Shown here in pieces: positions 26,901 to 33,918 of a stretch of 64,000 bases of DNA (within the stretch, counting starts at the first letter, position 1; each line of letters starts with the position of its first letter). Below the pieces are notes generated by a model that saw nothing but the letters and a program-made list of their open reading frames with translations, was not told the origin of the DNA and ran no database searches. Origin of the DNA: Chloroflexota bacterium (GTDB lineage Bacteria > Chloroflexota > Anaerolineae > Aggregatilineales > Phototrophicaceae); contig JAPPEU010000061.1 of NCBI GenBank assembly GCA_028875245.1, forward strand, positions 62,001 through 126,000, given 5' to 3'. The translations under genes were made by a program, and so were the position numbers.

Positions 26901-27466
26901 TCAAAGCCAATTGCCCGGCGCGCATCGCCTTCGCCGTCGCCGGCAGCGTCGACAGCCGCGTGATCCTCGACCAGCCCGGCGCCGAACGCTTGTTGGGCAA
27001 AGGCGACATGCTCTATCTTTCCGGCAACTCGCCGGCGCCCCTGCGCATGCAAGGCGTTCACGTCTCCAATGAAGAAATCAACCGGCTTATCCGCTACTGG
27101 AAGCTGCAAGGCGCGGGCATTGAAGGCATTGATCCCATCCCCCTGCCGGCCCTGCCGCCCAGCCAGGCGAGCGACAGCAACATGTCAAACGGTGGCGACA
27201 GCGGGCAAAATCAGGATGCAGGGCAAGCCGCTTTCTGGGATATGACGCCGGCTTCCACGAGCGCCGAACCGGAGGAAGACGAACTCTATCAAACGGCGGT
27301 CGATATGGTGCGCCGGTTGGAAAAAGCCTCGATCTCGCTCTTGCAGCGGCGCTTGCGCATCGGTTACACGCGGGCCGCCCGCCTGATGGATATGATGGAA
27401 GAACGCGGCGTCGTCGGCCCGCCGAAAGAAGGCAGCTCCAAACCACGCGATGTCCTGCCGGAGTGA
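23912..27466 (+). CDS. ftsK: DNA translocase FtsK/SpoIIIE
   Basis: About 1184 residues. Residues 1-220 are hydrophilic and rich in Arg, Ser, Pro and Glu. Four or so membrane helices lie between about 227 and 395. A Pro/Ala-rich linker of about 300 residues follows. The motor domain starts with IDWRLPEYRELL near 690. Walker A is GTTGSGKS near 842, Walker B is IVVVIDELADL near 945, and ATQRPSVDVVTG follows. The C-terminal gamma winged helix (ISLLQRRLRIGYTRAARLMDMMEERG) reads the KOPS-type sequences that direct the pump. It clears chromosome ends from the division septum. MPYRADNEPEY at 23912 is taken as start; the upstream frame is not protein-like. Confidence 0.94.
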   Translation: MPYRADNEPEYIDDDDYHDPEDFGAAGRPGSNVLGGSGSRSDNDSESAPEQPGERSASAREPAFEPEPRGRAKRSSSPGKRSKMKARNPAPSIASSEERRARLAGKRLAPKDRSPSRRERQEPPQPQEAESRPLGKLRARFGRGDKDPSAESEQESSRLSGIAAGIKASLRGRFAALRDGGSPAANDASASRRDKGASLPLSDRASQPRSSKAPRIESDNWLDLDRKLDLLGVALVFGAIILFFSALSAEQAAISGLNTIIGQLLGWGALAVPAAMFAIGLWLIIRHFGDQAPTIDPVRLSGLVLAFLGVLIFFQYAESFNYAEAIARFDSCRNPTNPACVDALVQGSYQAGRGGGLVGGWLYSALVNNLTEVGGFIVVLMVMTFGAMMITRSSMAEMAVAAIGIGRGLRSSMSQHAAKRRAARLSAQGHLALQESKTHVRVAKPAPEQLTGRGGDARALPEPSAENRPIPVRIREFLGWRGKANADLNAEPAPLMAEAVGQHSAKLPGVFARLFGRSADAAPDLPQPPAPSAGRLERFLNLGDDLPFSATKPPAWQKPERPTSAQPPPAPSFDPASGRAPAMPDPFPPEPPSTPPAPPSIETNGSSEDRSLKTLEEAPTNIDPPAPTDEPAELAIEPSPEESAKNEMAEADPPGAEPAAPTSSEPEAPVKRSLSAPRPRIDWRLPEYRELLNSGTEGELDREPLMRQAQIIEDTLASFGAPGRIVEINSGPVITQYGVEPAYLTSRAGKQNRVKVGAIAKLDKDLQLALGAKSIRVEAPVPGKGYVGIEVPNPDSARVSLRDVMESQSYQQIESPLAIALGVSVDGTPISGDLTQMPHLLIAGTTGSGKSVCVNAIINSIIAVNSPDAVKFIMVDPKRVELTGYNGVPHLVAPVVVELERTIGVLRWVTTEMDARYKKFSQAGARNIVDFNSILDPDLAPMPYIVVVIDELADLMMMAPDDTERAITRIAALARATGIHLVIATQRPSVDVVTGLIKANCPARIAFAVAGSVDSRVILDQPGAERLLGKGDMLYLSGNSPAPLRMQGVHVSNEEINRLIRYWKLQGAGIEGIDPIPLPALPPSQASDSNMSNGGDSGQNQDAGQAAFWDMTPASTSAEPEEDELYQTAVDMVRRLEKASISLLQRRLRIGYTRAARLMDMMEERGVVGPPKEGSSKPRDVLPE

Positions 27467-27522
27467 ATGCTGCGGCGCAATCGTTCCCGCTAAAACATTG
27501 ACTACCTTTGAATCGGCGATGC

Positions 27523-27600
27523 TTGTAGGGGCGGCTTATCAAGTCGCCCGAAAACACGCGCTTTCGCTGCGACGGGCGACCCAGTGGCTCGCCCCTACAG
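27523..27600. repeat. Paired REP-like palindromes (BIME-like unit)
   Basis: TGTAGGGGCGGCTTATCAAGTCGCCC (from 27525) faces GGGCGACCCAGTGGCTCGCCCCTACA (ending 27599) across about 26 bases. The pair fills most of the FtsK-to-aldo/keto-reductase gap. Confidence 0.75.
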
Positions 27601-27651
27601 ACTCCTCTTTTTCGGATTCGTAATTTTGTGTGAGGCAAGTCGCGACTTGCC
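27601..27651. repeat. Repeat flanking the palindrome pair (copy 1)
   Basis: Right after the palindrome pair, TTCGTAATTTTGTGTGAG (27617-27634) matches exactly 30032-30049, which also lies about 17 bases after a palindrome pair. Bases between pair and repeat also align. Confidence 0.65.
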
Positions 27652-27765
27652 AGGGGCAGCGATAATGCCAACAATCAGCGCACTAGCCCTGCAAACAGCA
27701 ACAATGGTCCTGCACATCACCCGCCCTTGCGCTACAATACGGCGCGGATAGAAAGGACTCGCCAA

Positions 27766-28743
27766 ATGAAATACGCCCAAATTCCCGGCATCGACAAACC
27801 GATCTCGCGCCTGCTGCAGGGCAGCATCATGCTCTCGGCCGACGACCGCGACGGCAACTTCCGCCTGCTGGACGCCTGCTTCGAAAACGGCTTCAACGCC
27901 TTCGATTCCGCCCATAGTTACGGCGCCGGCCTCACGGATACCGAGCTGGGCGCCTGGATCCAGTCGCGCGGGATTCGCGATGAAGTGGCGATCCTGGGCA
28001 AATGCGCCCATCCGGAAAACGGCATCCGCGATCGTGTCCGGCCCGAGTACATCCGCCGCGACCTGGCCGAATCTCTCGAGCGCCTGCAGACCGACGCCGT
28101 CGAGCTCTTTCTGCTGCACCGCGACAGCCGCGAATACCCCGTCGGCGAGATTGTCGATGTCCTGCACGAGGCAAAAGAAGCCGGGCAGATCGGCGTCTAT
28201 GGCGGCTCGAATTGGCTGGCCGATCGCGTCAAGGCCGCCAACGATTACGCCGCCGCCAACGGAAAGACGCCCTTCACGGTCAGCAGCCCGCAGTTCAGCG
28301 TCGCCGAAATGGTCAAGCCGGCCTGGGAAGGCTGCATCAGCGTCAGCGGCGCCCAAGGCGAAGCCGACCGCGCCTACTACAAGGAAAACGAGATCTCATT
28401 GTTCACCTGGTCAAGCCTGGCCGGCGGCTTCATGACCGGCAAGTTCAGCCGCGACAACCTCGACAGCTTCACCGAATACTGGGACACCAACCCCATCGAA
28501 GCCTATGCTTATGAGAACAACTTCAAGCGCCTCGACCGCGTCATAGAACTGGCGGCCGATAAAGGCCTGTCCCCAGCGCAAATATCGGTCGCTTACGTGC
28601 TCAGCAACAATCCGCGTTATCACGCCATCGTCGCCAACTGGGCCACTGAGCAAGTCCCGGATAACGCTGCCGCCGCCGATATCCAACTGAGCGCCGCTGA
28701 AATCGCCTGGCTCGAATTGAAAATGGAGGAGAAACCTGCATGA
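27766..28743 (+). CDS. Aldo/keto reductase
   Basis: 325 residues of the TIM-barrel family. FDSAHSYGAGLTDTELGAWI holds the catalytic Asp and Tyr. LGKCAHPENG gives the Lys on strand 4, and LFLLHRDSREYPVGEIVD the His on strand 5. YGGSNWLADRV and WSSLAGGFMTGKF are cofactor-side motifs of the NADPH-dependent AKRs. AAAGGA precedes ATG 27766. It overlaps the next oxidoreductase by four bases (ATGA), so both probably act on related, possibly sugar-type, substrates. Confidence 0.9.
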   Translation: MKYAQIPGIDKPISRLLQGSIMLSADDRDGNFRLLDACFENGFNAFDSAHSYGAGLTDTELGAWIQSRGIRDEVAILGKCAHPENGIRDRVRPEYIRRDLAESLERLQTDAVELFLLHRDSREYPVGEIVDVLHEAKEAGQIGVYGGSNWLADRVKAANDYAAANGKTPFTVSSPQFSVAEMVKPAWEGCISVSGAQGEADRAYYKENEISLFTWSSLAGGFMTGKFSRDNLDSFTEYWDTNPIEAYAYENNFKRLDRVIELAADKGLSPAQISVAYVLSNNPRYHAIVANWATEQVPDNAAAADIQLSAAEIAWLELKMEEKPA

Positions 28744-29726
28744 GCGACAAGATTCGATGGGGGTTGATCGGTCTCGGCCTCATCTCGCGCAAGTTCGCCA
28801 ACGGCCTGGCATTCGCGCCCGACGCGGAGATTTATGCGGTCGCCTCCCGCTCGCAGGAGAAAGCCGATGCCTTCGGCGCTGAATACGGCGCGAGCAAATG
28901 CTACGGCAGCTACGAAGAGCTGGCGCAGGACCCGAACGTGGATGTCGCCTACATCGGCACACCCAACAATTATCACCTGCCCCATACGCTCCTCTGCCTG
29001 GACGCCGGCAAGCATGTGCTCTGCGAAAAGCCTTTCGCCGTCAACGCGAAAGAAGCCCAAATCATGATCGCGCGCGCCCGCGAACGGAACCTCTTCCTGA
29101 TGGACGCCTTCTGGACCCGCTATTTCCCGGCGATGTTCAAACTGCGCGAGCTGCTGGCGGAGGGTGCCATCGGCGATGTCATGCTGGTGACGGCGGACTT
29201 CGGCGGTCGCGGCCCCGTCATACCGGAGAGACGGCACTTCAATCCCGACCTGGCTGGCGGCGCTCTGCTTGATGTCGGCTCCTACTGCCTGCAATTCGCG
29301 TCCATGATCTACGGGGTGCAGCCCGCCGAGATCGTCTCCCAGGTCGCCATCGGCGAGACCGGCGTCGACGAACTCTCGGTGCTGGTATTCAAATACAGCG
29401 ATTATGAAATGGCGACGCTCACATCGGCGCTCCGCCTGGGGACGCCGCACGAAGCCCGCGTCATGGGAAGCGACGGCTATATCGCCATCCCCAATTTCTG
29501 GCATCCCAGCGAACTCACGCTTGTACGCCCGGGGCAGGAACCGGAAACCTTCAGCTTTCCCTACGAAGGCGAAGGCTTCCATTTCGAGGCGATCGAAGTC
29601 GCGCGCTGCATCCGCGCCGGCTTGACCGAAAGCCCCATCTACCCGCTCGACGAAACCCTGGCGATCATGGAGACCCTGGACCGCATCCGCGCCGACTGGG
29701 GCATGCGCTATCCCTTCGAGGAGTAG
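28740..29726 (+). CDS. Gfo/Idh/MocA family oxidoreductase
   Basis: 328 residues. The Rossmann opening WGLIGLGLISRKFANGL binds NAD(P). DVAYIGTPNNYHLPHTLLCLDAGKHVLCEKPFAVNAKEA is the hallmark, with the EKP lysine of the active site. The C-terminal beta-sheet domain includes GGALLDVGSYCLQFA, where Asp and Tyr assist catalysis. These enzymes oxidise or reduce sugars, inositols and their derivatives. It is translationally coupled to the aldo/keto reductase. Confidence 0.92.
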   Translation: MSDKIRWGLIGLGLISRKFANGLAFAPDAEIYAVASRSQEKADAFGAEYGASKCYGSYEELAQDPNVDVAYIGTPNNYHLPHTLLCLDAGKHVLCEKPFAVNAKEAQIMIARARERNLFLMDAFWTRYFPAMFKLRELLAEGAIGDVMLVTADFGGRGPVIPERRHFNPDLAGGALLDVGSYCLQFASMIYGVQPAEIVSQVAIGETGVDELSVLVFKYSDYEMATLTSALRLGTPHEARVMGSDGYIAIPNFWHPSELTLVRPGQEPETFSFPYEGEGFHFEAIEVARCIRAGLTESPIYPLDETLAIMETLDRIRADWGMRYPFEE

Positions 29727-29756
29727 CCGAGTACAATCAACACATTCATCATATTC

Positions 29757-29834
29757 CGTAGGGGTGAGACTTGTCTCGCCCGCCCGCCAATGTAATGTTC
29801 TTAGAGCGACCCAATCGCTCGCCTCTACAACGAA
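29757..29834. repeat. Paired REP-like palindromes
   Basis: TAGGGGTGAGACTTGTCTCGCCC (29759-29781) faces GCGACCCAATCGCTCGCCTCTACA (ending near 29831). One strand of the second unit is diverged. Confidence 0.7.
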
Positions 29835-29940
29835 CGCTCTTCAATCAAACTGTACCCAGTGATCCTTTTTTTCATGCGCGCCCTGCGCCCTCTATTTTAG
29901 TGAATCTACTAAATTCCATCTGCAATCCTATCGAAAGCCG

Positions 29941-30049
29941 CAGGGGCGAGACGGTGGCTCGCCCGAATACGTATTGGATCGCCACGACGGGCGAGACAAG
30001 TCTCGCCCCTACAGATTCCTATCTTTGCGGGTTCGTAATTTTGTGTGAG
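29941..30049. repeat. Paired REP-like palindromes with flanking repeat (copy 2)
   Basis: CAGGGGCGAGACGGTGGCTCGCCC (29941-29964) faces GGGCGAGACAAGTCTCGCCCCTACA (29989-30013). TTCGTAATTTTGTGTGAG at 30032-30049 repeats 27617-27634 exactly. Between 29727 and 30089 I see only these repeats and no gene. Confidence 0.75.
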
Positions 30050-30089
30050 CCGAGTTGTCACTCGCGAGCGGCTGTAGTTCAAAATCGAT

Positions 30090-30118
30090 TTGACAGCGCC
30101 GCGCCGCCCTGCTAGACT
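30090..30118 (+). promoter_or_regulatory. Strong sigma-70-type promoter of the B12 operon
   Basis: A perfect TTGACA (30090-30095) and TAGACT (30113-30118) are separated by 17 bases. The transcript would start near 30125, just ahead of the riboswitch. Confidence 0.72.
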
Positions 30119-30140
30119 TGCTTCCATCTACATATTCTAA

Positions 30141-30257
30141 GACTCAGGCGCGTCTGAACCCGGATGTTCGACGCCTAAAGGGAAAGTCGGTGCAAGTCCG
30201 ACACTGTCGCGCAGCGGTAACTGATTCTTGAATCAGAAGTCCGAATGCCTGCCTGAG
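30141..30257 (+). promoter_or_regulatory. Cobalamin riboswitch
   Basis: The conserved core reads GGGAAAGTCGGTGCAAGTCCG, ACACTGTCGCGCAGCGGTAACTG, then a side stem (GATTCTTGAATC), then AGTCCGAATGCCTGCCTGAG. ACTCAGGCG at the 5' end pairs with TGCCTGAG at the 3' end to close P1. A terminator-like hairpin follows, so adenosyl- or other cobalamin binding should stop transcription into the B12 import genes. Confidence 0.9.
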
Positions 30258-30314
30258 CCTTAGCTCGTAAATCTTTCGCGTCAAAAGGGAGACGAGCATG
30301 GACCAGCGACCAAT

Positions 30315-30345
30315 GCCCGCCCGACGACGGCGGGCGTTTTTATTG
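30315..30345 (+). terminator. Riboswitch-controlled intrinsic terminator
   Basis: GCCCGCC (30315-30321) and GGCGGGC (30329-30335) form a seven-pair stem followed by GTTTTTATT-type T-rich DNA. It lies between the riboswitch and the binding-protein gene. Confidence 0.75.
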
Positions 30346-30381
30346 TCCAGCCCCGTTTCCTCCGCTGTCCAAAGGAGGGAC

Positions 30382-31584
30382 ATGATGAAAGCCACACTCT
30401 TCACCGTATTCGTTTTCCTAGCCAGCCTGCTGCCGGCATCCGCCCTGGATGAAAACCTGACCGCCAGCTGCGTGAGCGATTACGCCGCCGATGTCGATTA
30501 TTTCCCGCAGAAAGTCGAAATCGTCGACGCCGCCAAATTCACCGTCGAGTATCACAATAATTACAAGGTCCTGAAGGTCGCCGACGCCTTCGACGGCGCG
30601 CCCGGCTTCGAATATGTCCTGGTTCAATGCGGTACGCCCGCGCCATCGCCCGCCGACTTCGCCGATGGCGCCCAGTTCATCGAGACGCCGACCGGCGATC
30701 TCATAACGCTCTCAACGACTCAGCTGCCCGCGCTGGCTCAGCTCGGCTTGCTTGATCATCTGATTGGCGTCGACAGCGGCTTCTACATCAGCAGTCCCGC
30801 AGTCGCAGACATGATCGCGGCGGGAGAAGTGGCCGAGGTCGGCTTCGGCGCGGAAGTCAACATCGAACTGATTCTGGAGCTTGAGCCGCAGCTGGTGATG
30901 AGCTACGGCTACAATCCCGCCACCGACGCGCACCCAGTCCTGCTGGAAGCCGGCATCTTCACCGCGCTTGACGCCAGCTGGCGCGAGCTTTCGCCCCTGG
31001 GCCGCGCCGAATGGCTCAAGTTCACCGCGCTCTTTTACAATCAGGAGGCGCAAGCGAACGCGATCTATGAGGACATCGTGGCGCGCTATGAGGCGATTCA
31101 AGCATCGGCTGCGGCAGTCGCGGACGAAGACCGGCCCCAGGTGCTGATCAACTCCTTCCTGGGTTACGCCGATGCCTGGTTCATCCCCGGCAGTGATACC
31201 TACGTCGGCCAACTCATACGCGATGCCGGCGGCGTTCTGCTGCTGGCGGAAGAAGGCTCAGCCACAAGCCAGGCACTGAGCTTCGAGCTTGCCTACGAGG
31301 GCGGCTTCGACGCTGAAATCTGGCTCGTTGAGACCTTCGGGGTCTATTCGAGCGAGGGCCTGCTCGCACTGGACAGCCGCTTTGGCGACTTCGCCGCATT
31401 CCAGTCCGGCGATATCTGGAACAACAACCGCGATGAAAACGCCAACGGCGGCAACAATTATTACGAATGGGGCGTGACCAACCCCCATCTGGTCTTGGCG
31501 GACCTGCTGGCGATCTTCCACCCCGAGCTGATGCCCGCTCACGAATTCGCCTTCTATCAGCGCCTGACGAGTGAGGGCGAATAA
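30382..31584 (+). CDS. B12-type ABC transporter substrate-binding protein
   Basis: 400 residues. A signal peptide (MMKATLFTVFVFLASLLPASALD) sends it out. The rest is a cluster A-II (BtuF/FhuD-like) binding protein: LSTTQLPALAQLGLLDHLIGVDSG, then LILELEPQLVMSYGYN, then AEWLKFTALFYNQEAQAN, joined by the long helix of the class. AAAGGAGG sits just before ATG 30382. The riboswitch upstream points to cobalamin or a corrinoid as ligand. It probably works with the permease and ATPase that follow. Confidence 0.88.
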   Translation: MMKATLFTVFVFLASLLPASALDENLTASCVSDYAADVDYFPQKVEIVDAAKFTVEYHNNYKVLKVADAFDGAPGFEYVLVQCGTPAPSPADFADGAQFIETPTGDLITLSTTQLPALAQLGLLDHLIGVDSGFYISSPAVADMIAAGEVAEVGFGAEVNIELILELEPQLVMSYGYNPATDAHPVLLEAGIFTALDASWRELSPLGRAEWLKFTALFYNQEAQANAIYEDIVARYEAIQASAAAVADEDRPQVLINSFLGYADAWFIPGSDTYVGQLIRDAGGVLLLAEEGSATSQALSFELAYEGGFDAEIWLVETFGVYSSEGLLALDSRFGDFAAFQSGDIWNNNRDENANGGNNYYEWGVTNPHLVLADLLAIFHPELMPAHEFAFYQRLTSEGE

Positions 31585-31585
31585 C

Positions 31586-32722
31586 ATGTCGCAACTGGCG
31601 GGCAAAGCCGTCCATCACGCTCCCGCCTCCAAGCGCATCGGGGCGCGCAAGGCGAGCCATCGCCGGCCGGCTTCCTGGGCAAGCCGCCAGTTTTCCGGGG
31701 CAAGGCCGCTCGTCTTGATTCTGCTTCTGACGCTGCTCGGCGCGCTGCTGCTGCTGAGCCTCGCTCTCGGTTCCGCCGTGATTCCCTTAGACCAGATCGT
31801 CAACGTTCTGCTCAGCGGCGAGGCAGACAAGCCGGCCTGGACCAATATCGTGCTCAAGTTCAGGCTGCCCAAGACGATGACCGCAACGCTCGCCGGCATG
31901 GCCCTGGGCGTCAGCGGGCTGCTCATGCAGACCTGGTTTCGCAATCCCTTGGCCGAGCCCTTCGTCCTGGGCGTCTCATCAGGCGCCAGTTTGGGGGTCG
32001 CCCTGGTCGTGCTGACCGCCGGCGCAGGAGGTGGCGCGCTGCTGGCCGGGCTGGGCTTGGCGGGCGATCTCCTGCTGACGGCCGCCGCTGGCCTGGGCGC
32101 TGCAGTCACGATGGGCTTGGTGCTGCTCGTCGCCGCGCGCATACAGAGCAGCGTCACCCTGCTGATCCTCGGCTTGATGTTCGGCTATCTGGTGGCGGCG
32201 CTGGTCAGTCTGCTGCTTTACTTCGCGCTGCCGGAGCGGATTCAAGCCTATATCAACTGGACATTCGGCTCCTTCAGCGGCGTCACCGGCGCGCAGCTGC
32301 CCCTGCTCGCCATCATCGTGCTGGCGGGCTTGCTGCTTGCCGCGGCGCTCGTCAAACCCTTAAACGCCCTGCTGCTCGGCGAGGATTACGCCCGCAGCCT
32401 GGGCGTCGACCTGAAACCGACGCGCATCGGCATCGTGCTGGCCACCGCCCTGCTCGTGAGCGCGGTGACGGCATTCTGCGGCCCGATCGCCTTCATCGGC
32501 ATCGCCGTGCCCCATCTCTGCCGCGCGCTCCTGGCCAGCGCCGATCATCGCCTGCTGCTGCCCGGCACTTGCCTGGCGGGCGCTTGCGTCGCCCTCTGCG
32601 CCTCTATCATCGCCGAGCTGCCCGGCAACAATCTCGTCCTGCCGCTCAATGTCGTCACCGCTTTGCTGGGCGCGCCGGTTGTCATGCTGGTCGTCCTGCG
32701 AGCCATGCGGGGGGCGCCATGA
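31586..32722 (+). CDS. FecCD/BtuC family ABC transporter permease
   Basis: 378 residues. A basic N-terminal stretch of about 40 residues precedes nine or ten membrane helices. FRLPKTMTATLAGMALGVSGLLMQTWFRNPLAEPFVLGVSSGASLG is the family hallmark. LLLGEDYARSLGVDLKPTRI is the coupling loop that docks the ATPase, and FCGPIAFIGIAVPHLCRALL follows. It is the membrane channel of the B12-type importer. Its stop overlaps the ATPase start (ATGA). Confidence 0.92.
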   Translation: MSQLAGKAVHHAPASKRIGARKASHRRPASWASRQFSGARPLVLILLLTLLGALLLLSLALGSAVIPLDQIVNVLLSGEADKPAWTNIVLKFRLPKTMTATLAGMALGVSGLLMQTWFRNPLAEPFVLGVSSGASLGVALVVLTAGAGGGALLAGLGLAGDLLLTAAAGLGAAVTMGLVLLVAARIQSSVTLLILGLMFGYLVAALVSLLLYFALPERIQAYINWTFGSFSGVTGAQLPLLAIIVLAGLLLAAALVKPLNALLLGEDYARSLGVDLKPTRIGIVLATALLVSAVTAFCGPIAFIGIAVPHLCRALLASADHRLLLPGTCLAGACVALCASIIAELPGNNLVLPLNVVTALLGAPVVMLVVLRAMRGAP

Positions 32723-33729
32723 CCGCGCCCGCGCTGACCGCCCGGCAACTGACAATCGGTTATCGCCGCCGCTCCAAAGGCGATATCGTGCTGGCGCAGG
32801 GCCTTGACCTGGATTTGCAATGCGGGGCGCTGGTCGGTTTGCTCGGCCCAAACGGCGTCGGCAAATCCACCTTGCTGCGGACCCTGGCGGGCATGCAGAA
32901 GCCGCTGGCCGGGCGCGTGCTGATTAAGGGGCGGGACGGCGCCTCGCTCACGCCACAAATGCGCGCCCGGCATCTGAGCCTGGTCTTGACCGAAGCGCCG
33001 CAACCTGATCTGATGAACGGCTACGCCCTGGTCGCGCTCGGCCGGCATCCACACAGCGACTGGCTCGGGCGCCTGACCGAGGCGGACCATCGAGCAGTCG
33101 CCTGGGCGATTCATGCTGTCGGCGCCGACGATATTGCCGAACAGCCTCTGGCTAAGCTCAGCGACGGCCAAAGGCAAAAGCTCATGATTGCGCGGGCTTT
33201 GGCGCAGGAAGCCGATGTCATGCTGCTTGACGAGCCAACCGCCTACCTTGATTTGCCGCGCCGCGTGGAAACGATGCAACTGCTCAAAGATCTGGCTCGT
33301 TCAGCCGCTCGCGCGATATTGATTTCGACGCACGATCTTGACCTGGCCCTGCGCAGCTGCGATCAACTGTGGCTCATGAGCGCGGCGGGTATCGTAGGCG
33401 GCGCGCCGGAAGACCTGGTGCTGGCCGGGCGCCTGGGCGAGACTTTCAGCGCCGACGGCATCCGCTTCGACGCGCGCAGTGGCGCATTCCTCCTTAATAC
33501 GGCGCCCGGGCGGCGCGTTCGCGTCGATGGCGAGGGGGCAGGCGCCATCTGGATGCGGCGCGCCCTCACGCGCAATGGATACTCGCTGACCGATGAATCC
33601 AGCGCGATCGAGGTGAGGCAGCGCTCCAATGGCGTCGGCCAGCTATGGCAGATTAGTCTTCAGGGGCGCTCGAGCGAGCATGCCACGATTCAAGCCGTCC
33701 TGGACGCGCTGGAAAGCGAAGGGGCATGA
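32719..33729 (+). CDS. B12-type ABC transporter ATP-binding protein
   Basis: 336 residues. Walker A is GPNGVGKST (residues 43-51). The signature is LSDGQRQK, with Asp for the usual second Gly. Walker B is [11 protein letters not shown], and STHDLDLAL has the switch histidine. About 90 residues follow the ATPase core, longer than BtuD. That extension has a beta-rich pattern ([18 protein letters not shown]) and may be regulatory. Overlap with the permease supports a single operon. Confidence 0.92.
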   Translation: MTAPALTARQLTIGYRRRSKGDIVLAQGLDLDLQCGALVGLLGPNGVGKSTLLRTLAGMQKPLAGRVLIKGRDGASLTPQMRARHLSLVLTEAPQPDLMNGYALVALGRHPHSDWLGRLTEADHRAVAWAIHAVGADDIAEQPLAKLSDGQRQKLMIARALAQEADVMLLDEPTAYLDLPRRVETMQLLKDLARSAARAILISTHDLDLALRSCDQLWLMSAAGIVGGAPEDLVLAGRLGETFSADGIRFDARSGAFLLNTAPGRRVRVDGEGAGAIWMRRALTRNGYSLTDESSAIEVRQRSNGVGQLWQISLQGRSSEHATIQAVLDALESEGA

Positions 33730-33886
33730 CGAATGCGAGAAAGCAGCGCGGGCTCGTGCTGGTTCATACCGGCGACGCAACGCGCCGGGCGCGCTGATCG
33801 AATACGCCGACACCGTCACCGAGATGGTCAAGCTGAAACATGCTTTCGACAACGGCATCAAAGCCCGCGCCGGCATTGAGTTCTGA
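33726..33886 (+). pseudogene. cobO: cobO remnant (internal deletion and frameshift)
   Basis: The first 17 codons ([17 protein letters not shown]) match the start of CobO, a corrinoid adenosyltransferase, up to the TGD of its TGDGKGKTT P-loop. The sequence then jumps, one frame over, to [36 protein letters not shown], which is the CobO C-terminus (TGRNAP...LIE.AD.VTEM..VKH.F..GIKA..GIE.F). About 130 middle residues are missing. The ATG overlaps the ATPase stop, as expected for a coupled gene. A functional adenosyltransferase is impossible from this locus. Confidence 0.82.
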
Positions 33887-33918
33887 TCATGTCTCGCCGA
33901 ATCCAATGATGCAGCCGC

